Source of the DNA: Apostichopus japonicus
Taxonomy: Eukaryota > Echinodermata > Holothuroidea > Aspidochirotida > Stichopodidae
NCBI RefSeq assembly: GCF_037975245.1
Contig: NC_092582.1
Location: 20,918,577-20,982,576 of the forward strand
Direction: 5' to 3'
Length of the DNA: 64,000 nt
Of the stretch, positions 32,126 to 46,500 are shown in pieces (position 1 is the stretch's first letter; each line of letters begins with the position of its first letter). The notes beneath the pieces were generated by a model. It did no database searches. It worked only from the letters and a program-made list of their open reading frames with translations, and was not told the DNA's origin. Made by a program: the position numbers and the translations under genes.

Positions 32126-35100
32126 TTTGTAAACGCGATATCTCAGGCACGGGACTTCGGACCAACTTCATAGTCGGTGCGCACGTGGATCCTAGGGATC
32201 ACCGGAAGTGAATGGATTTTGGTGTAGGTCAAAGGTCATTTGAGGGCACCAGAAGAGAAATGGTGACGAACTTTGTAAACGCGATATCTCAGGCACGGAA
32301 GGTCGGACCAACTTCATAGTCTGTGCGCACGTGGACCCTAGGGATCACCGGAAGTCAAAGGATTTTGGTGTAGGTCAAAGGTCATTTGAGGTCACCAGAA
32401 GAGAAATGGTGACGAACTTTGTAAACGCGATATCTCAGGCACGGAAGGTCGGACCAACTTCATAGTCTGTGCGCACGTGGATCCTAGGGATCACCGGAAA
32501 TGAATGGATTTTGGTGTAGGTCAAAGGTCATTTGAGGTCACCAGAAGAGAAATGGTGACGAACTTTGTAAACGCGATATCTCAGGCACGGAAGGTCGGAC
32601 CAACTTCATAGTCGGTGCGCACGTGGATCCTAGGGATCACCGGAAGTGAATGGATTTTGGTGTAGGTCAAAGGTCATTTGAGGTCACCAGAAGAGAAATG
32701 GTGACGAACTTTGTAAACGCGATATCTCAGGCACGGGACTACGGACCAACTTCATAGTCGGTGCGCACGTTGATCCTAGGGATCACCGGAAGTGAATGGA
32801 TTTTGGTGTAGGTCAAAGGTCATTTGAGGTCACCAGAAGAGAAATGGTGACGAACTTTGTAAACGCGATATCTCAGGCACGGGACTACGGACCAACTTCA
32901 TAGTCGGTGCGCACGTGGACCCTAGATATCACCGGAAGTGAATGGATTTTGGTGTAGGTCAAAGGTCATTTGAGGTCACCAGAAGAGAAATGGTGACGAA
33001 CTTTGTAAACGCGATATCTCAGGCACGGAAGGTCGGACCAACTTCATAGTCGGTGCGCACGTGGATCCTAGGGATCACCGGAAGTGAATGGATTTTGGTG
33101 TAGGTCAAAGGTCATTTGAGGTCACCAGAAGAGAAATGGTGACGAACTTTGTAAACGCGATATCTCAGGCACGGAAGGTCGGACCAACTTCATAGTCTGT
33201 GCGCACGTGGATCCTAGGGATCACCGGAAGTGAATGGATTTTGGTGTAGGTCAAAGGTCATTTGAGGTCACCAGAAGAGAAATGGTGACGAACTTTGTAA
33301 ACGCGATATATCAGGCACGGGACTTCGGACCAACTTCATAGTCAGTGCGCACGTGGATCCTAGGGATCACCGGAAGTCCATGGATTTTGGTGTAGGTCAA
33401 AGGTCATTTGAGGTCACCAGGGGAGAAATGGTGACGAACTTTGTAAACGCGATATCTCAGGCACGGAAGGTCGGACCAACTTGATAGTCAGTGCGCACGT
33501 GGATCCTAGGGATCACCGGAAGTCCATGGATTTTGGTGTAGGTCAAAGGTCATTTGAGGTCACCAGGGGAGAAATGGTGACGAACTTTGTAAACGCGATA
33601 TCTCAGGCACGGAAGGTCGGACCAACTTGATAGTCAGTGCGCACGTGGATCCTAGGGATCACCGGAAGTCCATGTATTTTGGTGTAGGTCATAGGTCATT
33701 TGAGGTCACCAGGGGAGAAATGGTGACGAACTTTGTAAACGCGATATCTCAGGCACGGAAGGTCGGACCAACTTGATAGTCAGTGCGCACGTGGATCCTA
33801 GGGATCACCGGAAGTCCATGTATTTTGGTGTAGGTCAAAGGTCATTTGAGGTCACCAGGGGAGAAATGGTGACGAACTTTGTAAACGCGATATCTCAGGC
33901 ACGGAAGGTCGGACCAACTTGATAGTCAGTGCGCACGTGGATCCTAGGGATCACCGGAAGTCCATGTATTTTGGTGTAGGTCAAAGGTCATTTGAGGTCA
34001 CCAGGGGAGAAATGGTGACGAACTTTGTAGACGCGATATCTCAGGCACGGAAGGTCGGACCAACTTCATAGTCGGTGCGCACGTGGATCCTAGGGATCAC
34101 CGGAAGTGAATGGATTTTGGTGTAGGTCAAAGGTCATTTGAGGTCACCAGAAGAGAAATGGTGACGAACTTTGTAAACGCGATATCTCAGGCACGGAAGG
34201 TCGGACCAACTTCATAGTCTGTGCGCACGTGGATCCTAGGGATCACCGGAAGTGAATGGATTTTGGTGTAGGTCAAAGGTCATTTGAGGTCACCAGAAGA
34301 GAAATGGTGACGAACTTTGTAAACGCGATATCTCAGGCACGGAAGGTCGGACCAACTTCATAGTCGGTGCGCACGTGGATCCTAGGGATCACCGGAAGTG
34401 AATGGATTTTGGTGTAGGTCAAAGGTCATTTGAGGTCACCAGAAGAGAAATGGTGACGAACTTTGTAAACGCGATATCTCAGGCACGGGACTACGGACCA
34501 ACTTCATAGTCGGTGCGCACGTGGACCCTAGATATCACCGGAAGTGAATAAATTTTGGTGTAGGTCAAAGGTCATTTGAGGTCACCAGAAGAGAAATGGT
34601 GACGAACTTTGTAAACGCGATATCTCAGGCACGGAAGGTCGGACCAACTTCATAGTCGGTGCGCACGTGGACCCTAAGGATCACCGGAAGTGAATGGATT
34701 TTGGTGTAGGTCAAAGGTCATTTGAGGTCACCAGAAGAGAAATGGTGACGAACTTTGTAAACGCGATATCTCAGGCACGGGACTACGGACCAACTTCATA
34801 GTCGGTGCGCACGTGGACCCTAGGGATCACCGGAAGTGAATGGATTTTGGTGTAGGTCAAAGGTCATTTGAGGTCACCAGAAGAGAAATGGTGACGAACT
34901 TTGTAAACGCGATATCTCAGGCACGGAAGGTCGGACCAACTTGATAGTCAGTGCGCACGTGGATCCTAGGGATCACCGGAAGTCCATGTATTTTGGTGTA
35001 GGTCATAGGTCATTTGAGGTCACCAGGGGAGAAATGGTGACGAACTTTGTAAACGCGATATCTCAGGCACGGAAGGTCGGACCAACTTGATAGTCGGTGC

Positions 35101-35174
35101 GCACGTGGATCCTAGGGATCACCGGAAGTCCATGGATTTTGGTGTAGGTCAAAGGTCATTTGAGGTCACCAGGG

Positions 35175-38100
35175 GAGAAATGGTGACGAACTTTGTAAAC
35201 GCGATATCTCAGGCACGGAAGGTCGGACCAACTTGATAGTCAGTGCGCACGTGGATCCTAGGGATCACCGGAAGTCCATGTATTTTGGTGTAGGTCAAAG
35301 GTCATTTGAGGTCACCAGGGGAGAAATGGTGACGAACTTTGTAGACGCGATATCTCAGGCACGGAAGGTCGGACCAACTTGATAGTCAGTGCGCACGTGG
35401 ATCCTAGGGATCACCGGAAGTCCATGTATTTTGGTGTAGGTCAAAGGTCATTTGAGGTCACCAGAAGAGAAATGGTGACGAACTTTGTAAACGCGATATC
35501 TCAGGCACGGAAGGTCGGACCAACTTCATAGTCGGTGCGCACGTGGATCCTAGGGATCACCGGAAGTGAATGGATTTTGGTGTAGGTCAAAGGTCATTTG
35601 AGGTCACCAGAAGAGAAATGGTGACGAACTTTGTAAACGCGATATCTCAGGCACGGAAGGTCGGACCAACTTCATAGTCTGTGCGCACGTGGATCCTAGG
35701 GATCACCGGAAGTGAATGGATTTTGGTGTAGGTCAAAGGTCATTTGAGGTCACCAGAAGAGAAATGGTGACGAACTTTGTAAACGCGATATCTCAGGCAC
35801 GGAAGGTCGGACCAACTTCATAGTCGGTGCGCACGTGGATCCTAGGGATCACCGGAAGTGAATGGATTTTGGTGTAGGTCAAAGGTCATTTGAGGTCACC
35901 AGAAGAGAAATGGTGACGAACTTTGTAAACGCGATATCTCAGGCACGGGACTACGGACCAACTTCATAGTCGGTGCGCACGTGGACCCTAGATATCACCG
36001 GAAGTGAATAAATTTTGGTGTAGGTCAAAGGTCATTTGAGGTCACCAGAAGAGAAATGGTGACGAACTTTGTAAACGCGATATCTCAGGCACGGAAGGTC
36101 GGACCAACTTCATAGTCGGTGCGCACGTGGACCCTAAGGATCACCGGAAGTGAATGGATTTTGGTGTAGGTCAAAGGTCATTTGAGGTCACCAGAAGAGA
36201 AATGGTGACGAACTTTGTAAACGCGATATCTCAGGCACGGGACTACGGACCAACTTCATAGTCGGTGCGCACGTGGACCCTAGGGATCACCGGAAGTGAA
36301 TGGATTTTGGTGTAGGTCAAAGGTCATTTGAGGTCACCAGAAGAGAAATGGTGACGAACTTTGTAAACGCGATATCTCAGGCACGGAAGGTCGGACCAAC
36401 TTCATAGTCGGTGCGCACGTGGACCCTTAGGATCACCGGAAGTGAATGGATTTTGGTGTAGGTCAAAGGTCATTTGAGGTCACCAGAAGAGAAATGGTGA
36501 CGAACTTTGTAAACGCGATATCTCAGGCACGGGACTACGGACCAACTTCATAGTCGGTGCGCACGTGGACCCTAGGGATCAACGGAAGTGAATGGATTTT
36601 GGTGTAGGTCAAAGGTCATTTGAGGTCACCAGAAGAGAAATGGTGACGAACTTTGTAAACGCGATATCTCAGGCACGGAAGGTCGGACCAACTTCATAGT
36701 CGGTGCGCACGTGGACCCTAGGGATCACCGGAAGTCAAAGGATTTTGGTGTAGGTCAAAGGTCATTTGAGGTCACCAGAAGAGAAATGGTGACGAACTTT
36801 GTAAACGCGATATCTCAGGCACGGAAGGTCGGACCAACTTCATAGTCGGTGCGCACGTGGATCCTAGGGATCACCGGAAATGAATGGATTTTGGTGTAGG
36901 TCAAAGGTCATTTGAGGTCACCAGAAGAGAAATGGTGACGAACTTTGTAAACGCGATATCTCAGGCACGGGACTACGGACCAACTTCATAGTCGGTGCGC
37001 ACGTGGATCCTAGGGATCACCGGAAGTGAATGGATTTTGGTGTAGGTCAAAGGTCATTTGAGGTCACCAGAAGAGAAATGGTGACGAACTTTGTAAACGC
37101 GATATCTCAGGCACGGGACTTCAGACCAACTTCATAGTCGGTGCGCACGTGGATCCTAGGGATCACCGGAAGTCAAAGGATTTTGGTGTAGGTCAAAGGT
37201 CAATTGAGGTCACCAGAAGAGAAATGGTGACGAACTTTGTAAACGCGATATCTCAGGCACGGAAGGTCGGACCAACTTCATAGTCTGTGCGCACGTGGAT
37301 CCTAGGGATCACCGGAAGTGAATGGATTTTGGTGTAAGTCAAAGGTCATTTGAGGGCACCAGAAGAGAAATGGTGACGAACTTTGTAAACGCGATATCTC
37401 AGGCACGGAAGGTCGGACCAACTTCATAGTCTGTGCGCACGTGGATCCTAGGGATCACCGGAAGTGAATGGATTTTGGTGTAGGTCAAAGGTCTCTTCTG
37501 GTGACGAACTTTGTAAACGCGATATCTCAGGCACGGGACTTCGGACCAACTTCATAGTCGGTGCGCACGTGGATCCTAGGGATCACCGGAAGTGAATGGA
37601 TTTTGGTGTAGGTCAAAGGTCATTTGAGGGCACCAGAAGAGAAATGGTGACGAACTTTGTAAACGCGATATCTCAGGCACGGAAGGTCGGACCAACTTCA
37701 TAGTCGGTGCGCACGTGGACCCTAGGGATCACCGGAAGTCAAAGGATTTTGGTGTAGGTCAAAGGTCATTTGAGGTCACCAGAAGAGAAATGGTGACGAA
37801 CTTTGTAAACGCGATATCTCAGGCACGGAAGGTCGGACCAACTTCATAGTCGGTGCGCACGTGGATCCTAGGGATCACCGGAAGTGAATGGATTTTGGTG
37901 TAGGTCAAAGGTCATTTGAGGTCACCAGAAGAGAAATGGTGACGAACTTTGTAAACGCGATATCTCAGGCACGGGACTACGGACCAACTTCATAGTCGGT
38001 GCGCACGTGGACCCTAGATATCACCGGAAGTGAATAAATTTTGGTGTAGGTCAAAGGTCATTTGAGGTCACCAGAAGAGAAATGGTGACGAACTTTGTAA

Positions 38101-41100
38101 ACGCGATATCTCAGGCACGGAAGGTCGGACCAACTTCATAGTCGGTGCGCACGTGGACCCTAAGGATCACCGGAAGTGAATGGATTTTGGTGTAGGTCAA
38201 AGGTCATTTGAGGTCACCAGAAGAGAAATGAGGACGAACTTTGTAAACGCGATATCTCAGGCACGGGACTACGGACCAACTTCATAGTCGGTGCGCACGT
38301 GGACCCTAGGGATCACCGGAAGTGAATGGTTTTTGGTGTAGGTCAAAGGTCATTTGAGGTCACCAGAAGAGAAATGGTGACGAACTTTGTAAACGCGATA
38401 TCTCAGGCACGGGACTACGGACCAACTTCATAGTCGGTGCGCACGTGGACCCTAGGGATCAACGGAAGTGAATGGATTTTGGTGTAGGTCAAAGGTCATT
38501 TGAGGTCACCAGAAGAGAAATGGTGACGAACTTTGTAAACGCGATATCTCAGGCACGGAAGGTCGGACCAACTTCATAGTCGGTGCGCACGTGGACCCTA
38601 GGGATCACCGGAAGTCAAAGGATTTTGGTGTAGGTCAAAGGTCATTTGAGGTCACCAGAAGAGAAATGGTGACGAACTTTGTAAACGCGATATCTCAGGC
38701 ACGGAAGGTCGGACCAACTTCATAGTCGGTGCGCACGTGGATCCTAGGGATCACCGGAAATGAATGGATTTTGGTGTAGGTCAAAGGTCATTTGAGGTCA
38801 CCAGAAGAGAAATGGTGACGAACTTTGTAAACGCGATATCTCAGGCACGGGACTACGGACCAACTTCATAGTCGGTGCGCACGTGGATCCTAGGGATCAC
38901 CGGAAGTGAATGGATTTTGGTGTAGGTCAAAGGTCATTTGAGGTCACCAGAAGAGAAATGGTGACGAACTTTGTAAACGCGATATCTCAGGCACGGGACT
39001 TCAGACCAACTTCATAGTCGGTGCGCACGTGGATCCTAGGGATCACCGGAAGTCAAAGGATTTTGGTGTAGGTCAAAGGTCAATTGAGGTCACCAGAAGA
39101 GAAATGGTGACGAACTTTGTAAACGCGATATCTCAGGCACGGAAGGTCGGACCAACTTCATAGTCTGTGCGCACGTGGATCCTAGGGATCACCGGAAGTG
39201 AATGGATTTTGGTGTAGGTCAAAGGTCTCTTCTGGTGACGAACTTTGTAAACGCGATATCTCAGGCACGGGACTTCGGACCAACTTCATAGTCGGTGCGC
39301 ACGTGGATCCTAGGGATCACCGGAAGTGAATGGATTTTGGTGTAGGTCAAAGGTCATTTGAGGGCACCAGAAGAGAAATGGTGACGAACTTTGTAAACGC
39401 GATATCTCAGGCACGGAAGGTCGGACCAACTTCATAGTCGGTGCGCACGTGGACCCTAGGGATCACCGGAAGTCAAAGGATTTTGGTGTAGGTCAAAGGT
39501 CATTTGAGGTCACCAGAAGAGAAATGGTGACGAACTTTGTAAACGCGATATCTCAGGCACGGAAGGTCGGACCAACTTCATAGTCTGTGCGCACGTGGAT
39601 CCTAGGGATCACCGGAAATGAATGGATTTTGGTGTAGGTCAAAGGTCATTTGAGGTCACCAGAAGAGAAATGGTGACGAACTTTGTAAACGCGATATCTC
39701 AGGCACGGAAGGTCGGACCAACTTCATAGTCGGTGCGCACGTGGATCCTATGGATCACCGGAAGTGAATGGATTTTGGTGTAGGTCAAAGGTCATTTGAG
39801 GTCACCAGAAGAGAAATGGTGACGAACTTTGTAAACGCGATATCTCAGGCACGGGACTACGGACCAGCTTCATAGTCGGTGCGCACGTGGATCCTAGGGA
39901 TCACCGGAAGTGAATGGATTTTGGTGTAGGTCAAAGGTCATTTGAGGTCACCAGAAGAGAAATGGTGACGAACTTTGTAAACGCGATATCTCAGGCACGG
40001 GACTACGGACCAACTTCATAGTCGGTGCGCACATTGATCCTAGGGATCACCGGAAGTGAATGGATTTTGGTGTAGGTCAAAGGTCATTTGAGGTCACCAG
40101 AAGAGAAATGGTGACGAACTTTGTAAACGCGATATCTCAGGCACGGGACTACGGACCAACTTCATAGTCGGTGCGCACGTGGACCCTAGATATCATCGGA
40201 AGTGAATGGATTTTGGTGTAGGTCAAAGGTCATTTGAGGTCACCAGAAGAGAAATGGTGACGAACTTTGTAAACGCGATATATCAGGCACGGGACTTCGG
40301 ACCAACTTCATAGTCAGTGCGCACGTGGATCCTAGGGATCACCGGAAGTCCATGGATTTTGGTGTAGGTCAAAGGTCATTTGAGGTCACCAGGGGAGAAA
40401 TGGTGACGAACTTTGTAAACGCGATATCTCAGGCACGGAAGGTCGGACCAACTTGATAGTCAGTGCGCACGTGGATCCTAGGGATCACCGGAAGTCCATG
40501 GATTTTGGTGTAGGTCAAAGGTCATTTGAGGTCACCAGGGGAGAAATGGTGACGAACTTTGTAAACGCGATATCTCAGGCACGGAAGGTCGGACCAACTT
40601 GATAGTCAGTGCGCACGTGGATCCTAGGGATCACCGGAAGTCCATGTATTTTGGTGTAGGTCATAGGTCATTTGAGGTCACCAGGGGAGAAATGGTGACG
40701 AACTTTGTAAACGCGATATCTCAGGCACGGAAGGTCGGACCAACTTGATAGTCAGTGCGCACGTGGATCCTAGGGATCACCGGAAGTCCATGTATTTTGG
40801 TGTAGGTCATAGGTCATTTGAGGTCACCAGGGGAGAAATGGTGACGAACTTTGTAAACGCGATATCTCAGGCACGGAAGGTCGGACCAACTTCATAGTCG
40901 GTGCGCACGTGGATCCTAGGGATCACCGGAAATGAATGGATTTTGGTGTAGGTCAAAGGTCATTTGAGGTCACCAGAAGAGAAATGGTGACGAACTTTGT
41001 AAACGCGATATCTCAGGCACGGGACTACGGACCAACTTCATAGTCGGTGCGCACGTGGATCCTAGAGATCACCGGAAGTGAATGGATTTTGGTGTAGGTC

Positions 41101-43570
41101 AAAGGTCATTTGAGGTCACCAGAAGAGAAATGGTGACGAACTTTGTAAACGCGATATCTCAGGCACGGGACTTCAGACCAACTTCATAGTCGGTGCGCAC
41201 GTGGATCCTAGGGATCACCGGAAGTCAAAGGATTTTGGTGTAGGTCAAAGGTCAATTGAGGTCACCAGAAGAGAAATGGTGACGAACTTTGTAAACGCGA
41301 TATCTCAGGCACGGAAGGTCGGACCAACTTCATAGTCTGTGCGCACGTGGATCCTAGGGATCACCGGAAGTGAATGGATTTTGGTGTAAGTCAAAGGTCA
41401 TTTGAGGGCACCAGAAGAGAAATGGTGACGAACTTTGTAAACGCGATATCTCAGGCACGGAAGGTCGGACCAACTTCATAGTCTGTGCGCACGTGGATCC
41501 TAGGGATCACCGGAAGTGAATGGATTTTGGTGTAGGTCAAAGGTCTCTTCTGGTGACGAACTTTGTAAACGCGATATCTCAGGCACGGGACTTCGGACCA
41601 ACTTCATAGTCGGTGCGCACGTGGATCCTAGGGATCACCGGAAGTGAATGGATTTTGGTGTAGGTCAAAGGTCATTTGAGGGCACCAGAAGAGAAATGGT
41701 GACGAACTTTGTAAACGCGATATCTCAGGCACGGAAGGTCGGACCAACTTCATAGTCGGTGCGCACGTGGACCCTAGGGATCACCGGAAGTCAAAGGATT
41801 TTGGTGTAGGTCAAAGGTCATTTGAGGTCACCAGAAGAGAAATGGTGACGAACTTTGTAAACGCGATATCTCAGGCACGGAAGGTCGGACCAACTTCATA
41901 GTCGGTGCGCACGTGGATCCTAGGGATCACCGGAAGTGAATGGATTTTGGTGTAGGTCAAAGGTCATTTGAGGTCACCAGAAGAGAAATGGTGACGAACT
42001 TTGTAAACGCGATATCTCAGGCACGGGACTACGGACCAACTTCATAGTCGGTGCGCACGTGGACCCTAGATATCACCGGAAGTGAATAAATTTTGGTGTA
42101 GGTCAAAGGTCATTTGAGGTCACCAGAAGAGAAATGGTGACGAACTTTGTAAACGCGATATCTCAGGCACGGAAGGTCGGACCAACTTCATAGTCGGTGC
42201 GCACGTGGACCCTAAGGATCACCGGAAGTGAATGGATTTTGGTGTAGGTCAAAGGTCATTTGAGGTCACCAGAAGAGAAATGAGGACGAACTTTGTAAAC
42301 GCGATATCTCAGGCACGGGACTACGGACCAACTTCATAGTCGGTGCGCACGTGGACCCTAGGGATCACCGGAAGTGAATGGTTTTTGGTGTAGGTCAAAG
42401 GTCATTTGAGGTCACCAGAAGAGAAATGGTGACGAACTTTGTAAACGCGATATCTCAGGCACGGGACTACGGACCAACTTCATAGTCGGTGCGCACGTGG
42501 ACCCTAGGGATCAACGGAAGTGAATGGATTTTGGTGTAGGTCAAAGGTCATTTGAGGTCACCAGAAGAGAAATGGTGACGAACTTTGTAAACGCGATATC
42601 TCAGGCACGGAAGGTCGGACCAACTTCATAGTCGGTGCGCACGTGGACCCTAGGGATCACCGGAAGTCAAAGGATTTTGGTGTAGGTCAAAGGTCATTTG
42701 AGGTCACCAGAAGAGAAATGGTGACGAACTTTGTAAACGCGATATCTCAGGCACGGAAGGTCGGACCAACTTCATAGTCGGTGCGCACGTGGATCCTAGG
42801 GATCACCGGAAATGAATGGATTTTGGTGTAGGTCAAAGGTCATTTGAGGTCACCAGAAGAGAAATGGTGACGAACTTTGTAAACGCGATATCTCAGGCAC
42901 GGGACTACGGACCAACTTCATAGTCGGTGCGCACGTGGATCCTAGGGATCACCGGAAGTGAATGGATTTTGGTGTAGGTCAAAGGTCATTTGAGGTCACC
43001 AGAAGAGAAATGGTGACGAACTTTGTAAACGCGATATCTCAGGCACGGGACTTCAGACCAACTTCATAGTCGGTGCGCACGTGGATCCTAGGGATCACCG
43101 GAAGTCAAAGGATTTTGGTGTAGGTCAAAGGTCAATTGAGGTCACCAGAAGAGAAATGGTGACGAACTTTGTAAACGCGATATCTCAGGCACGGAAGGTC
43201 GGACCAACTTCATAGTCTGTGCGCACGTGGATCCAAGGGATCACCGGAAGTGAATGGATTTTGGTGTAGGTCAAAGGTCTCTTCTGGTGACGAACTTTGT
43301 AAACGCGATATCTCAGGCACGGGACTTCGGACCAACTTCATAGTCGGTGCGCACGTGGATCCTAGGGATCACCGGAAGTGAATGGATTTTGGTGTAGGTC
43401 AAAGGTCATTTGAGGGCACCAGAAGAGAAATGGTGACGAACTTTGTAAACGCGATATCTCAGGCACGGAAGGTCGGACCAACTTCATAGTCGGTGCGCAC
43501 GTGGACCCTAGGGATCACCGGAAGTCAAAGGATTTTGGTGTAGGTCAAAGGTCATTTGAGGTCACCAGAA
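35175..43570 (+). repeat. 8,396-bp higher-order repeat of the 146-bp satellite, copy A
   Basis: This is a 58-unit block with four 128-bp units (58 x 146 less 4 x 18 equals 8,396). Variants recur in copy B at exactly +8,396: GTGAATAAATT (36,006, 38,032 and 42,084), GAATGGTTTTTGG near 38,327, CACATTGATCC near 40,031, GATATCATCGG near 40,190, CCTAGAGATC near 41,062 and the rare ATCCAAGGG at 43,231. I found no difference at any marker checked. The left edge is the change from GG to AA at 35,173-35,174 versus 43,569-43,570. Confidence 0.92.
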
Positions 43571-46500
43571 GAGAAATGGTGACGAACTTTGTAAACGCGA
43601 TATCTCAGGCACGGAAGGTCGGACCAACTTGATAGTCAGTGCGCACGTGGATCCTAGGGATCACCGGAAGTCCATGTATTTTGGTGTAGGTCAAAGGTCA
43701 TTTGAGGTCACCAGGGGAGAAATGGTGACGAACTTTGTAGACGCGATATCTCAGGCACGGAAGGTCGGACCAACTTGATAGTCAGTGCGCACGTGGATCC
43801 TAGGGATCACCGGAAGTCCATGTATTTTGGTGTAGGTCAAAGGTCATTTGAGGTCACCAGAAGAGAAATGGTGACGAACTTTGTAAACGCGATATCTCAG
43901 GCACGGAAGGTCGGACCAACTTCATAGTCGGTGCGCACGTGGATCCTAGGGATCACCGGAAGTGAATGGATTTTGGTGTAGGTCAAAGGTCATTTGAGGT
44001 CACCAGAAGAGAAATGGTGACGAACTTTGTAAACGCGATATCTCAGGCACGGAAGGTCGGACCAACTTCATAGTCTGTGCGCACGTGGATCCTAGGGATC
44101 ACCGGAAGTGAATGGATTTTGGTGTAGGTCAAAGGTCATTTGAGGTCACCAGAAGAGAAATGGTGACGAACTTTGTAAACGCGATATCTCAGGCACGGAA
44201 GGTCGGACCAACTTCATAGTCGGTGCGCACGTGGATCCTAGGGATCACCGGAAGTGAATGGATTTTGGTGTAGGTCAAAGGTCATTTGAGGTCACCAGAA
44301 GAGAAATGGTGACGAACTTTGTAAACGCGATATCTCAGGCACGGGACTACGGACCAACTTCATAGTCGGTGCGCACGTGGACCCTAGATATCACCGGAAG
44401 TGAATAAATTTTGGTGTAGGTCAAAGGTCATTTGAGGTCACCAGAAGAGAAATGGTGACGAACTTTGTAAACGCGATATCTCAGGCACGGAAGGTCGGAC
44501 CAACTTCATAGTCGGTGCGCACGTGGACCCTAAGGATCACCGGAAGTGAATGGATTTTGGTGTAGGTCAAAGGTCATTTGAGGTCACCAGAAGAGAAATG
44601 GTGACGAACTTTGTAAACGCGATATCTCAGGCACGGGACTACGGACCAACTTCATAGTCGGTGCGCACGTGGACCCTAGGGATCACCGGAAGTGAATGGA
44701 TTTTGGTGTAGGTCAAAGGTCATTTGAGGTCACCAGAAGAGAAATGGTGACGAACTTTGTAAACGCGATATCTCAGGCACGGAAGGTCGGACCAACTTCA
44801 TAGTCGGTGCGCACGTGGACCCTTAGGATCACCGGAAGTGAATGGATTTTGGTGTAGGTCAAAGGTCATTTGAGGTCACCAGAAGAGAAATGGTGACGAA
44901 CTTTGTAAACGCGATATCTCAGGCACGGGACTACGGACCAACTTCATAGTCGGTGCGCACGTGGACCCTAGGGATCAACGGAAGTGAATGGATTTTGGTG
45001 TAGGTCAAAGGTCATTTGAGGTCACCAGAAGAGAAATGGTGACGAACTTTGTAAACGCGATATCTCAGGCACGGAAGGTCGGACCAACTTCATAGTCGGT
45101 GCGCACGTGGACCCTAGGGATCACCGGAAGTCAAAGGATTTTGGTGTAGGTCAAAGGTCATTTGAGGTCACCAGAAGAGAAATGGTGACGAACTTTGTAA
45201 ACGCGATATCTCAGGCACGGAAGGTCGGACCAACTTCATAGTCGGTGCGCACGTGGATCCTAGGGATCACCGGAAATGAATGGATTTTGGTGTAGGTCAA
45301 AGGTCATTTGAGGTCACCAGAAGAGAAATGGTGACGAACTTTGTAAACGCGATATCTCAGGCACGGGACTACGGACCAACTTCATAGTCGGTGCGCACGT
45401 GGATCCTAGGGATCACCGGAAGTGAATGGATTTTGGTGTAGGTCAAAGGTCATTTGAGGTCACCAGAAGAGAAATGGTGACGAACTTTGTAAACGCGATA
45501 TCTCAGGCACGGGACTTCAGACCAACTTCATAGTCGGTGCGCACGTGGATCCTAGGGATCACCGGAAGTCAAAGGATTTTGGTGTAGGTCAAAGGTCAAT
45601 TGAGGTCACCAGAAGAGAAATGGTGACGAACTTTGTAAACGCGATATCTCAGGCACGGAAGGTCGGACCAACTTCATAGTCTGTGCGCACGTGGATCCTA
45701 GGGATCACCGGAAGTGAATGGATTTTGGTGTAAGTCAAAGGTCATTTGAGGGCACCAGAAGAGAAATGGTGACGAACTTTGTAAACGCGATATCTCAGGC
45801 ACGGAAGGTCGGACCAACTTCATAGTCTGTGCGCACGTGGATCCTAGGGATCACCGGAAGTGAATGGATTTTGGTGTAGGTCAAAGGTCTCTTCTGGTGA
45901 CGAACTTTGTAAACGCGATATCTCAGGCACGGGACTTCGGACCAACTTCATAGTCGGTGCGCACGTGGATCCTAGGGATCACCGGAAGTGAATGGATTTT
46001 GGTGTAGGTCAAAGGTCATTTGAGGGCACCAGAAGAGAAATGGTGACGAACTTTGTAAACGCGATATCTCAGGCACGGAAGGTCGGACCAACTTCATAGT
46101 CGGTGCGCACGTGGACCCTAGGGATCACCGGAAGTCAAAGGATTTTGGTGTAGGTCAAAGGTCATTTGAGGTCACCAGAAGAGAAATGGTGACGAACTTT
46201 GTAAACGCGATATCTCAGGCACGGAAGGTCGGACCAACTTCATAGTCGGTGCGCACGTGGATCCTAGGGATCACCGGAAGTGAATGGATTTTGGTGTAGG
46301 TCAAAGGTCATTTGAGGTCACCAGAAGAGAAATGGTGACGAACTTTGTAAACGCGATATCTCAGGCACGGGACTACGGACCAACTTCATAGTCGGTGCGC
46401 ACGTGGACCCTAGATATCACCGGAAGTGAATAAATTTTGGTGTAGGTCAAAGGTCATTTGAGGTCACCAGAAGAGAAATGGTGACGAACTTTGTAAACGC